Shown in pieces: positions 1 through 9,573 of a stretch of 64,000 nt of DNA. Source of the stretch: Anaeramoeba flamelloides (taxonomy: Eukaryota > Metamonada > Anaeramoebidae); contig JANTQA010000034.1 of the NCBI GenBank assembly GCA_027625915.1, positions 1 through 64,000 on the forward strand, given 5' to 3'. Position 1 is the stretch's first letter, and each line of letters opens with the position of its first letter. Below the pieces are notes generated by a model. That model was given only the letters and a program-made list of their open reading frames with translations. It made no database searches and was not told the origin of the DNA. Made by a program: the position numbers and the translations under genes.

Positions 1-243
1 GGTCAATTTAAACTATCATTCAAAATCATTGGCCCATCAAAAATCAAAATTTAAAGAAAATATTTTTAATACTTGTAGTTATCTATTATAATATCAAAAT
101 TTTTATTTTAGTTTTTGGTTCACTACTCCAGGGGTATTTGTTTTTCTTCAAAAATAAAATAAAAAAGTTAAAAAAAATTTTAAAAAAAATTGGGACATTT
201 ATTTTGAATTAAGCATTACATGAAAAAAAATTTTTTTTTAAAA

Positions 244-1644
244 TTAATAAAACCCATTTATCGATTCTCCTTCCCTTTGAATAACTAAATCTAATCTCTT
301 TGTCATATTTGAAACCAATTTTTCCATTAATTCATCTGTTACTTCTTTCCAAATTTTTTTCAATTTTTTAGTAAATTCTTTCTTATTTTTTGGTCTATCA
401 ATTGAAAATCTTTTATCCATTATTGCCCAAAGATTTTCAATGGGATTTAAATCGGGACTATTTGGTGGCCATGGATGCAAAACATTGCATCTGTATCTTA
501 AGTAACTCATTGTTATTTTTGACGTGTGTGGTATTGCGCCATCTTGTTGAAATATCCAACAGAATTCCCCAAATTTTTCATTTGCCTTTTTGATGATTTT
601 CGACTTTTTGAGAATTTCTTTGATATAAATGTGAGTATTAATACTCCCATTACAGTCAGTTTCACTTTTAAGGTACAAAGTTTCAACGAAATTTAAGGCA
701 CAAAAAAATCTCAAATTAAGGCACAAAATTTGGAATTTTTTTTTTTTACAATTTATATTTACTACAGTCAGTTTCACTTTTAAGACACAAACTTTCAACG
801 AAATTTAAGGCACAAAAAAAATCTCAAATTAAGGCACAAAATTTGAAATATTTTTTTTTACAATTTATTTTACTAGAATCTGAATTTTGTGCCTTAATTT
901 GAGATTTTTTTTGTGCCTTAAATTTCGTTGAAAGTTTGTGTCTTAAAAGTGAAACTGACTGTAATAACAATTAAACGAGATTTAAAATCAACTCCAAAAG
1001 CACCCCAAATTAAAACCTTTTCATCATAATGTTTTTTTTTCTGGAAAGACAGATTCTTTTTTATTTAAAAATAAGTTAGAAAGGATTATAAAAAAAAAAA
1101 AAAAAAAAAAAAATTACCTAATTTTTTCATTTGGCATTCTCCAAATTTTTTCTTGTTTGTGAGTTTATATAAAACCAGGACTCATCAGAAAATATTACCC
1201 GATTCCAATTTGTTTTAGTTGATTCCATGTCTAAAGCAAATAAAATTCTTTTTGCTTTTTGCAGTTCAGTTAAAAATTGGCGGATGCGAGGTGTTTTATA
1301 GTCAAATTTCAAAGATTTTCTTATTCGGTAGATGGTTGATTCAGAACAGTATTCATTAGGGAATCTTTCTTGAGCAATTTTTGATAATTGCTTGCTACTC
1401 AGTGACCTGTTATTTTGTGTGGCATTTTTAACAAATTCCGATAATTGTATTGAAAAACTCTTTTCTTTTTCTTTTTTATTATGCAATCTTTTTCATTACT
1501 CCAGTTTTCAATCCAGTATCGAACCTTTCTTCGACTAATATTCAGTCTCATTGCGATATTACGCTGAGAATAACCCTGTTTATTTAACAGAACAATGTTC
1601 AATCTTATTTCAGGTTCTGGATAATTTTGATTTTCATTTTCCAT
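244..1644 (-). pseudogene. Tc1-type DD34E transposase, disrupted
   Basis: This is the cut-and-paste transposase of the element around it. The likely start is the ATG at 1644 (MENENQNYPEPEIRLN). An N-terminal helix-turn-helix (GYSQRNIAMRLNISRRKVR) is followed by a second DNA-binding helix region (LSSKQLSKIAQERFP). The first catalytic Asp lies in VIFSDES, the second in FQQDGAIPHTS and the Glu in SPDLNPIENLW. Exactly 34 residues separate the second Asp from the Glu, which defines DD34E. Breaks: a frame change in an A-run near 1,450; another before WRMPNEK near 1,140; a T/A-rich gap at about 1043-1118 with GT and AG ends that may be an intron; and MITE DNA at 651-963. Removing the MITE at its TA restores RLIVI/NGSINTHIYI, so it landed in a once-intact gene. 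Confidence 0.88.
651..963. mobile_element. Family-A MITE: left half plus full copy inside the transposase
   Basis: A left half-copy (651-762) is followed directly by a full copy (763-963) with ends TACAGTCAG and CTGACTGTA. The simplest reading is a MITE that received a second MITE and then lost its own right half by recombination between the repeated right arms. The flanking TA joins the transposase frame cleanly. Confidence 0.9.
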
Positions 1645-1879
1645 TTTAACAAAATACTGAAAGAAAAAATAAAAAGAGAAAAAATGATTTATTTTCAAAT
1701 TTTAATTATTAGATTAAACACTTCTAACAATACAAATACAATTCAAAATTGAAATATAAGGTGGGCCATTTATTTTGAATTTTAGTTTACTTATGTTTAT
1801 TTAACTCTAAAATCAATTTTTTTTTGAAAAAAACTCTATTTATTGAGACATCCATATTTACTCTTGTGTACCCATGAAC

Positions 1880-2363
1880 AATCCATTATACTCAAACAAA
1901 AAACCAAAAAGAAGAAATTCTTAAATCGCCAACTCAATTTCTCGGACTATAAACCAAGAACAAAAAAACAATTCCAAGCAAACAAAAAAAAAATATTTTA
2001 ATTCAAATAAAGCAAAAACAAAAAATGAACAAGAAAAAACAAAAAAAAAAAAACAAAAAAAATATCATTCTCCCATTAACTCAAATTCCAACCATGATTT
2101 CAGGCCTAATAAGACTGCCAATGAAGATTACAAGAAAATCGATTTTTTCGACCATGATCACGAAAGATCGAAAAATTACTACACAAAGAAACACATAACA
2201 ATGGTAAAAAAGGCAACTCAACTGAGGAATTTAAAATTTTTATCAGTAACATAAATTATTCTACAACTGAAATTGATGTTAAAAAGGCATTAGAAAAGGT
2301 TATTAAGATAAAGCAATTGGATTTTCTATATGGCTCCAAAGTTGAAAAGTTCATTGGAAAGGC
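1880..2363 (+). pseudogene. RRM-domain protein remnant
   Basis: From about 2199 to 2363 one frame reads EEFKIFISNINYSTTEIDV followed by KKALEKVIKIKQLDFLYGSKVEKFIGKA. This matches the first half of an RNA-recognition motif: the RNP2-like strand KIFISNI, then helix 1, then strand 2. Upstream (about 1,900-2,198) lies a Lys/Asn/Gln-rich, disordered-looking stretch in other frames (for example DFRPNKTANEDYKKIDF). At least two frame changes occur, one in a long A-run near 2,050 and one near 2,195. The coding signal stops at the MITE starting at 2364, and the second RRM half (RNP1) is not found beyond the MITE cluster. It therefore appears broken and truncated; a lost exon boundary is the alternative. 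Confidence 0.5.
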
Positions 2364-2564
2364 TACAGTCAGTTTCACTTTTAAGGCACAAACTTTCAAC
2401 GAAATTTAAGGAACAAATTAAATCTCAAATTAAGGCACAAAATTCAAATTCTAGTAAAAATAAATTGTAAAAAATAAAATTCCAAATTTTGTGCCTTAAT
2501 TTGAGATTTTTTTGTGTCTTAAATTTCACTGAAAGTTTGTGCCTAAATAGTGGAACTGACTGTA
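2364..2564. mobile_element. Family-A MITE, full copy
   Basis: Ends TACAGTCAG and CTGACTGTA with about 200 bp between. The two arms are inverted copies, each with three TAAGGCACAAA-like boxes. It interrupts or abuts the RRM remnant. Confidence 0.9.
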
Positions 2565-2580
2565 ACATTTTTATTGTACT

Positions 2581-2806
2581 CTAAATTTAGTTGAAAGTTT
2601 GTGCTATACAGTCAGTTCCACTTTTAAGGCACAAACTTTCAACGAAATTTAAGGCACAAAAAAAATCTCAAATTAAGGCACAAAATTCAGATTCTAGTAA
2701 AATAAATTGTAAAATATAAAATTATAAATTTTGTGCCTTAAATGAGAGTTTTATTGTGCCTTAAATTTCGTTGAAAGTTTGTGCCTTAAAAGTGAAACTG
2801 ACTGTA
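2581..2806. mobile_element. Family-A MITE, full copy with a fragment of another
   Basis: 2581-2606 is a scrap of a right arm (TTGAAAGTTTGTGCTA). 2607-2806 is a full copy with TA-flanked ends CAGTCAGTTCC and GAAACTGACTG. Confidence 0.88.
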
Positions 2807-2842
2807 AAAGTATAATTAACTATAAGTTTTTTAAAATATTTT

Positions 2843-2988
2843 TACAGTTATGTGCCTTAAAAAGACACATGAAAAAATAAGAAATAAGGCACAAAAAATA
2901 CCATTAAGGAACAAAATCAAAGTATTCAAAATAAGACACAATTTTTCTGTGTAAATTTACCCAGAGAACTCATCATGTAATATTCTGT
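2843..2988. mobile_element. Family-B MITE, truncated copy
   Basis: It begins TACAGTTATGTGCCTTAAA and aligns with the reverse complement of 3579-3401. It carries the TAAGGCACA boxes seen in family A, but its terminal sequence resembles CAGTCCTGTGC. Only one arm is present. Confidence 0.7.
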
Positions 2989-3094
2989 ATAGTCAATTCC
3001 ACTTTTAAGATACAAAATTTCAACCAACTTCAAGATACAAAAAAATCTTAAATTAAGGCACAAAATTGGGAATTTTATTCTTCAACAATTTATT

Positions 3095-3579
3095 TACAGT
3101 CCTGTGCTCTATTTAAGGCACATAAAAAATCAACAGATAAGGCACAAAATTTTTATATGAGGCAATTTCCTGATTTCAAGATATACTTTCACCGAATAAT
3201 TACAGTCAGTTTCACTTCTAAGGCACAAACTTTCAACGAAATTTAAGGCACAAAAAAATCTCAAATTAAGGCACAAAATTTGGTATTTTTTTTTTTACAA
3301 TTTATTTTACTAGAATTTGGATTTTGTGTTTTAATTTGAGATTTTTTTTGTGCCTTAAATTTCGTTGAAAGTTTGTGCCTTAAAAGTGAAACTGACTGTA
3401 TAAAATTAGTTTGAGTGTTTTCTTCATCATATATATAGAATATTTAATTATGAGTAATCTTGTATATTTACCCAAAAAAATTGTGGCTTATTTTGACCAT
3501 TTTGATTTTGTGCCTTAATGGGATTTTTTGTGCCTTATTTCTTATTTTTTCCTGTGCCTTAAAAGAGCACAGGACTGTA
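3095..3579. mobile_element. Family-B MITE carrying a nested family-A copy
   Basis: Ends TACAGTCCTGTGCTC and GAGCACAGGACTGTA form inverted repeats. Without the nested copy at 3201-3400 the element is about 285 bp. TAAGGCACA boxes occur in both arms. Confidence 0.82.
3201..3400. mobile_element. Family-A MITE, full copy nested in family B
   Basis: Ends TACAGTCAG and CTGACTGTA, 200 bp, close to the family consensus. It is the youngest layer of a three-level nest. Confidence 0.92.
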
Positions 3580-3682
3580 ACTAGAATTTAAATATTTTAC
3601 ATTAATTTGATATTTTTATTGTTTATTTATTTACTTTGCAAGTTTGTGCCTTAAAAGTGGAACTGACGTATCTATTAAACTC

Positions 3683-3724
3683 AATTCTACTCAAGTAGAA
3701 ATGATAGGCCATCTTTAGATGAAC
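3683..3724 (+). other. M2 double-hairpin motif, variant
   Basis: Hairpin 1 is an AATTCTAC/GTAGAAAT pairing with loop TCAA. Hairpin 2 begins GGCCATC, but its 3' arm has decayed to GATGAAC. The linker is GATA and the motif is followed by TGATGA. A C/A-rich, G-poor stretch follows (about 3,735-3,800), as at the M2 sites in R units. Confidence 0.7.
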
Positions 3725-3801
3725 TGATGAAAAATTAAACAAAAAACCCAAATCTAACAAAATTAAACCAAAACAAACAAAACAATATCATACGATCAAT
3801 A

Positions 3802-4202
3802 TACAGTCAATTTCATCTTTAAGGAACAAACTTTCAACGAAATTTAAGACACAAAAAACCCTCACATTAAAATCCAAAATTTGGAATTTATTTTTATTTG
3901 CAAATTATTTCCAGTCAGTTTCACTTTTAAGGCACAAACTTTCAACGAAATTTAAGGCACAAAAAAATCTCAAATTAAGGCACAAAATTTGGAAATCTTT
4001 TTTTTACAATTTATTTTTACTAGAATTTGAATTTTGTGCTTTAATTTGAGATTTTTTTTGTGCCTTAAATTTCGTTGAAAGTGTGTGCCTTAAAAGTGAA
4101 ACTGACTGTAAAATAAATCTGAATTTTTTACCTTAATTTTAGATATTTGAAATTTCTAAAATTATTTTGAAAGTTTATACCTGGAAAGTGGAACTTACTG
4201 TA
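3802..4202. mobile_element. Family-A MITE containing a younger family-A MITE
   Basis: The outer halves 3802-3909 and 4111-4202 total about 200 bp and are diverged. The inner full copy 3910-4110 ends in CTGACTGTA; its left TA has become TC. Confidence 0.85.
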
Positions 4203-4254
4203 TATGTTATTATATAATCACGATATTTTAATTAAAAAAATATCTCTTAAACTC

Positions 4255-4296
4255 ATTTCTACGTTAGTAGAAATGATAGGCCATCTTTAGATGGCC
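4255..4296 (+). other. M2 double-hairpin motif, variant
   Basis: ATTTCTAC GTTA GTAGAAAT (8-bp stem), linker GATA, then GGCCATC TTTA GATGGCC (7-bp stem), followed by TGATGA. It is preceded by TTAAACTC as in the R units. Confidence 0.8.
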
Positions 4297-4426
4297 TGAT
4301 GAATATCCCTTTAATGAACAGTATATAATCAAACCCAATTTTTAATTATTGTACTAATATTTCTAAACTATGATAATGTGACAAACATTTATATAACCTC
4401 ACTAAGGACTAAAATTTAAATTTTAT

Positions 4427-4828
4427 TACAGTCAGTGTCACTTTTAAGGCACAAACTTACAACGAAATTTAAGGCACATAAAACTCTCAAATTAAAGCAC
4501 AAAATTTTTACAGTCAGTTTCACTTTTAAGGAACAAACTTTCAACCAAATTTAAGGCACAATAAAAATCTCAAATTAAAGCACAAAATTTGTAATTTTAT
4601 TTTTTACAATTTATTTTTACTAGAATTAAGATTTTGTGCCTTAATTTGAGTTTTTAATTGTGCCTTAAATTTCGTACAAAGTTTGTACCTTAAAAGTAAA
4701 ACTGACTGTAAATATTTTTTTTTACAATTTATTTTAACTAGAATCTGAATTTTGTGCCATAATTTGAGATTTTTATTGTGCCTTAAATTTCGTTGAAAGT
4801 TTGTGCCTTAAAAGTGAAACTGACTGTA
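4427..4828. mobile_element. Family-A MITE containing a younger family-A MITE
   Basis: The outer halves 4427-4508 and 4711-4828 add to 200 bp. The inner full copy occupies 4509-4710. Both layers keep TACAGTCAG and CTGACTGTA ends. Confidence 0.88.
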
Positions 4829-5097
4829 ATTACTATCAAAAAAACCTATGATCGCGAAATTTATAATTTTTTCAACATTAATTTTGTATCTAATTGGTCC
4901 AATGAAACTAATATGCGAATTTTTTGTTTCAATAATTTGAAAATTTTTCCATTTTTTAGTTTTTAATATAAAAATTTCCAATAATTTAACCACAAATTTA
5001 AGCTCATCAAAAATTCAAAAATTATACATTTTTTAAAATTATGCTTAGAAAATTACATTTTAATTTGAAATAATAACATTTTAATAGTTTAATCATA
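4829..5097. other. Unassigned AT-rich spacer
   Basis: No coding, repeat or RNA feature was recognised between the MITE nest and the fold-back element. A short minus-strand open frame here has no family features. Confidence 0.5.
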
Positions 5098-5247
5098 AAG
5101 GGGTGGATAATAACACCATAAGAATCATTAATTTTATCAAAAGAATTGGGTGGTTTTGGGGTTGGCGTGCGAAGTGCATGCACCCTAAAACACCAAATTC
5201 TTTTGATAACATTAATAATATTTTTTTTATTCTATCTCCACCCCCTT
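5098..5247. mobile_element. 150-bp fold-back element with a long hairpin
   Basis: The outer ends AAGGGGTGGA and TCCACCCCCTT are inverted repeats. Inside, arms around a centre near 5,170 pair over about 40 positions (left ATCAAAAGAATTGGGTGG, right CACCAAATTCTTTTGAT) with only scattered mismatches. It is more GC-rich than its surroundings. It may be a MITE; transcribed, it would form a pre-miRNA-like hairpin. Confidence 0.7.
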
Positions 5248-5558
5248 CCGGTATGACTGAATTCCTTAAAGATAAATTTAAGTGTAAATTTTATTAATTC
5301 TTAAATTTTTTATAATTTTAGATTTTTTCTATATTTTTGATTACAAAATTGAATCATTATAAGTAATATACAAGAGTCATAATCCAAAAAATATCACTTG
5401 ATGTAACTATCACTTAAAAATTAAAAAATCAAATTTTTACAAAAAAAATTCAAAATTTTATAATTAATCATCAAATTAAACTCAAAAATAATTATAAAAA
5501 AATTAAAATTTTCGCGATCTACTGTTTTTTTGAAAAAGATAGAAAAAATTATATATGC

Positions 5559-5573
5559 CCCCCCCCCCGCGCT
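5559..5573. other. Short poly-C/GC island
   Basis: A run of about eleven C followed by GCGC stands out in AT-rich DNA. Function unknown. Confidence 0.6.
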
Positions 5574-5910
5574 AGGTTAGATCAATAATTGTCACACTCT
5601 CAGAGTACAAAAATTTTAGGATAAAAATTCAAAAATCGGAGTGGGTAGATATGGTCCTTAAAGGGATATAAAAACACTTTTGGATTTTTGAAATTTTTGA
5701 AATTTCATTATTTGAGACTGGGACAAAAGAATAATGTTAGTGTATTGTGTCTTTAAAATAAACAATGTTTTATAATATAATATACAACTAGGTTCAGTAT
5801 CTTAAGAATTTTCATTTTTACATTTTTGAAAATTTTGAAAAATTTGAAAACATGTTTTGACCATATATATAAAAACACTTTTTGAATTTTTGAAAATTTT
5901 GAAAATTCAT

Positions 5911-6111
5911 TACAGTCAGTTTCACTTTTAAGGCACAAACATTCAACGAAATTTAAGGCACAAAAAAAATCTCAAATTAAAGCACAAAATACACAATCTA
6001 GTAAAAATAAAGTGTAAAAAAAAAAATTCCAAATTTTGTGCCTTAATTTGAGATTTTTTTGTGCCTTAAATTTCGTTGATAGTTTGTACCTTAAAAGTGA
6101 AACTGACTGTA
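5911..6111. mobile_element. Family-A MITE, full copy
   Basis: TACAGTCAG...CTGACTGTA inserted at TTCAT-TA-TTTGAG; the empty site TTTCATTATTTGAGAC is visible at about 5,704. Confidence 0.93.
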
Positions 6112-6268
6112 TTTGAGCCAAGGAAGAAAAATATAATGTTAATGTATTGTATCTTTAAAATAAACAATGTTTTATAATCTTGTATACGAGTAGAGTACCT
6201 ATCTTTGAAAATTGTATTTTAACATTTTTGAAAATGGTTTTGAAAATTTTGAAAACATGTTTTGACCA

Positions 6269-6468
6269 TACAGTCAGTTTCACTTTTAAGGCACAAACTA
6301 GCAACGGAATTTAAGGCACAAGAAAATCTCAAATTAAGGCACAAAATTTGAAATATTTTTTTTTACAATTTATTTTACTAGAATCTGAATTTTGTACCTT
6401 AATTTGAGATTTTTATTGTGCCTTAAATTTCGTTGAAAGTTTGTACCTTAAAAGTGGAACTGACTGTA
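6269..6468. mobile_element. Family-A MITE, full copy
   Basis: TACAGTCAG...CTGACTGTA inserted after TTTTGACCA; the uninterrupted TTTTGACCATATAT is at about 5,857. Confidence 0.93.
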
Positions 6469-6686
6469 TTTGTAATTTCATTTTTTTGTGATTTGGACGA
6501 AAAATATAATATTAATGTATTGAGTCTTTTAAAATAAACAATGTTTTATACTATAGTATTTGAATAGGTATTATTTTAATATTTTTTTTGAATAAAATTT
6601 GGAAAAATTTACCTTATAATAATTTTTTCAGATAAATTTCATTATTCTACTTTTAATTATTAAAATAATTTAATCTCATTTCTATG

Positions 6687-7060
6687 TTACATTCAATTCC
6701 ACTTTTAATAAACAAACTTTCAACATATTTTACAGCTAAAATAAAAATCTAAATTTTAAATACAGTCAGTTCCAATTTTAAGGCACAAACTTGCAACGAA
6801 ATTTAAGGCACACAAAAAATCTCAAATAAAAACACAAAATTCAGATTCTAGTAAAATAAATTGTAAAAAAAAAATTATAAATTTTGTGCCTTAATTTGAG
6901 ATTTTTTTGTGCCTTAAATTTCGTTGAAAGTTTGTGCCTTAAAAGTGGAACTGATTGTACACTTAATTCAAAAACTAATAAAATAATTTGAGTTTAAAAA
7001 ATTTCTAAAAAATATTATAAATTTCATGATTTTATTGTCATTTAAATTCCTTTGAAAGTA
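6687..7060. mobile_element. Diverged family-A MITE containing a full copy
   Basis: The outer left half (6687-6760, TTCCACTTTTAATAAAC) and outer right half (6960-7060, CCTTTGAAAGT) are decayed. The inner full copy is 6761-6959, ending CTGATTGTA. The outer right end is lost in a TA microsatellite. Confidence 0.7.
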
Positions 7061-7078
7061 TATATATATATATATATA

Positions 7079-8584
7079 TATATCCCTAAGCACCCCAAAT
7101 AACCTAAAAACATTTCAAACAAAAATTTTAATTTGAAATGGTATCAAGGGATAATAAGGTATAGAATTAATAAACAATTATCTTAGAAAGAAAATTTTAT
7201 AATTAAATATTGTATATTTACTTAAAATAAAAAAATAACTTGAAAAAAATTTTTCAATATTGGGAATTTTTTTTTGTTTATTAGTGATTTTATTATTTTT
7301 CCAAATTTTGTCAAAATAAATTTTTTTTTTTTTTTTGAAAAGTTTGTCTAGACATCAAAAACCTCTTAGTTTTAACATTTAAAACACATCACACTTTACT
7401 GGAAATTTTTTGGGGGCCCTTTGCAGCACAAAATTGCCTAAAATGCTTGATTAAATAATTTATTCATTATAAAAGTTATTATAACATCACATAGAAAATT
7501 TCTTTTATCTACTGATTACTATTCAATATCAATATCTATATTAGATTCTAAATAATTTAAAAATAAAAAAAAATATAAATTAAATTAGAAAAAAAAATCA
7601 AATTTTTTTCATTGCAAAATTTTACAATTTTTTCAAACAAGATTTTTTTTTAAAATTTAAATGATTTGTCCAATAGTTCGTGTCAGATTAATAATTGATT
7701 TTTTTTTTATTTTTTACAATTTTTTAATTTTTTACTTTTTAAAATCTAGACATAAAATAAAAAATAGTGTTGAATTAGAGACCATATATCAGAACTTATT
7801 TAACAAGATCTGGATTAATTTATTAAGGAAAAATCCAAATATTGCAAATATATTATTCAAATTTTTACCAATAACAAAATGCAATAAAAAAAAATTTGGT
7901 TTCGGAGATTATTTTATTATATCACCGAATAATATTTAAGAGTTATTTTTTATTTTATTTCAAATTTGGGTATAAATATTTTATCGATTAAATAGTAATG
8001 TATATTTGTTTTATTCCAATTTAATAAATTGAAATTATTTTACATTTTTTTTTTTTTTAGATTTTCAATTATTATTTATTGCTTAAATAAAAGTTTTAGA
8101 AAATTAATTATATTAAGAAGTTAATTTTGGCCTAAAGAAATAAATTTCATTTTTCTCTTAATTAGATATTTATTGAAATTTTTTCTAAAAAAAAAAAATT
8201 AAATTTCAAAGTAATTTATTTTTTTATTTATTTTTTTTATCATAAAATTAGCAAAATTTTTTGGTGGTTATTATTAATAAATTAATGTATTGAGTTTTGA
8301 ATTACTATTAATGTAATAAAATTTCTGATTTAAAAAAATAAAATAAAAATAAAAATCTTTAAAAAAAATGTAAAAATGAATAATTATTATTTTTTTTTCA
8401 ATTTCAAAAAAAAAAATCAATAACTTAACTACTTTATCTTTGAACTATTTTGACTTTTTATTATAATTCAAATCTGGATTAAAGACAAATAAGAAAATTA
8501 ATATATTAGTAGATCAATATCATTTTAAATCTAATTTAAAAAACTTGATGAAATTTAGGTAAATCCGGGGTGCTAAGGGATATA
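7079..8584. mobile_element. 1.5-kb TA-flanked TIR element, family unknown
   Basis: Left end TATCCCTAAGCACCCC and right end GGGGTGCTAAGGGATA are inverted repeats that extend imperfectly to ACCTAAA (about 28 bp). Both ends lie in TA microsatellites, consistent with TA targeting. No transposase is recognisable. The only coding-like stretch is at 7661-7939, so this is probably a non-autonomous element or one that captured host sequence. Confidence 0.65.
7661..7939 (+). CDS. Possible exon of unknown protein inside the TIR element
   Basis: The open frame gives up to 92 residues. Its first part is low-complexity Phe/Ile from T-runs. From the acceptor-like TCTAG at about 7,749 it reads HKIKNSVELETIYQNLFNK and later FGFGDYFIISPNNI before the stop. 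I recognise no family. It could be the last exon of a transposase or of captured host sequence, or chance. Confidence 0.2.
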   Translation: MICPIVRVRLIIDFFFIFYNFLIFYFLKSRHKIKNSVELETIYQNLFNKIWINLLRKNPNIANILFKFLPITKCNKKKFGFGDYFIISPNNI

Positions 8585-8709
8585 TATATATATATTCTTA
8601 TATATAAATTAAAAAGTGAACTGGCAGTAGAAAAACAATATAATTCATCAAACATAGGATTTTTAACTACTTTATTCAACCAATGATTACATAAAGGTTA
8701 GGGAAGAAA

Positions 8710-8766
8710 GCCCCCTTCAGGGGGTTTGGGGGTGTAGGTAATATAGCACCTAATATTTTAGGTGCG
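8710..8766 (+). other. M1 structured motif in R unit a
   Basis: CCCCC TTCA GGGGG hairpin, then TTTGGGGGTGTAGG, then hairpin GCACCTAA/TTAGGTGC with loop TATT. Confidence 0.85.
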
Positions 8767-8859
8767 TAAATATATATTCTGCTTTTTTTTTTTATAGAAA
8801 AGAAAAGAAAGTTTTGAGTTGGGTCCGTAGGAGAATTCTGACATCATTCCTTAACAAGA

Positions 8860-8895
<36 letters not shown>

Positions 8896-9531
8896 TATAT
8901 ATATATAATTATATATATTAACTAAATTCCAAAAATTTGAACACAATTTAAAACAAGAGAAAGAATAGCAATACTAGATTTAGAATTCAATTTGGGAATA
9001 ATTTCGATTTTACAAAATATATGAAATTCATTTATTGTATTTATTGTTTTTTTTTGTTTTCATTTTCTAATTTACAGTCAAGTAATCTTTTTCATTTAGA
9101 TCAGGAATTTTTTTTTTTAATCCAGATACACTTTATTGAAGATTAATGTCGAGTTTGTTGAATAGAAAAAAATTAAATATTATGAGTTGATGATATCCAC
9201 ACATTTGATCGATCAACAATAAATGGAGGAGGGATTTCAACAAATTAACCTAACACAATTTATTTTCCTAACTCGTTCATTTCATCCTTTTGGACACTCT
9301 CCAGATTTTTATTTGTTTCACAATTTATAGTTTTTTCAGGTATATTTCTTTTTCTGAATTATCAACCCTAATCATAAAGTTTATTTTTTTTTGATCATTT
9401 CAAAATTATTACAAGTCGGTGTGTTAATTTTAAAAAAAAAAAATTTGTTTTTAGGGATCTTCTTTTAACATCTGAGAGTGAATGGAAATTCTTTCTCTTT
9501 GTTTTTGATTGTAAATATCAAATAGAATTTC

Positions 9532-9573
9532 ATTTCTACTTTAGTAGAAATGAAAGGCCATCTTTAGATGGCC
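9532..9573 (+). other. M2 double-hairpin motif in R unit a
   Basis: ATTTCTAC TTTA GTAGAAAT, linker GAAA, GGCCATC TTTA GATGGCC. Both stems are perfect. Confidence 0.88.

Larger units (their letters stand above)
9..1789 (-). mobile_element. Tc1-type (DD34E) DNA transposon, about 1.78 kb
   Basis: TA dinucleotides at 9-10 and 1788-1789 bound imperfect terminal inverted repeats of about 28 bp. The left end reads AACTATCATTCAAAATC and continues to TGGCCCAT; the right end, reverse-complemented, reads AACTAAAATTCAAAATA and continues to TGGCCCAC. The interior encodes a Tc1-type transposase on the minus strand. Two family-A MITE pieces (651-963) sit inside the coding region. A shortened relative lies at 58,043-58,569, which supports the end calls. 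The element looks inactive because its gene is broken. Confidence 0.9.
2989..3669. mobile_element. Old family-A MITE split by a family-B insertion
   Basis: Left half 2989-3094 (TATAGTCAATTCCAC...) and right half 3580-3669 (...GTGGAACTGACGTA) together give about 196 bp, one family-A length. Family B (3095-3579) lies between them. The outer copy is the most diverged, as expected of the oldest layer. Confidence 0.75.
5670..6590. repeat. About 200-bp satellite, three monomers, two carrying MITEs
   Basis: The segment with TGTATTGTGTCTTTAAAATA and AACAATGTTTTATA recurs at about 5,740, 6,150 and 6,515. The segment TTTTGAAAACATGTTTTGACCATA recurs at about 5,845 and 6,250. Subtracting the MITEs at 5911-6111 and 6269-6468 leaves a period of about 200 bp. 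The first monomer preserves the uninterrupted form of both insertion sites. Confidence 0.8.

Noticed and set aside
4255-4303. Hammerhead-ribozyme resemblance of M2 (hairpin, GATA/GAAA linker, hairpin, CTGATGA)
   Set aside because: If stem GGCCATC/GATGGCC is fully paired, the first C of the CUGAUGA core is used up. The 5' GAAA box reads TAAAC, and the R-unit copies lack CTGATGA altogether. The geometry does not fit any permutation.
8710-8740. M1 as an intramolecular G-quadruplex
   Set aside because: Only two long G-runs plus a GG pair are present, and the first run is matched by CCCCC in a hairpin, so the hairpin is the better reading.
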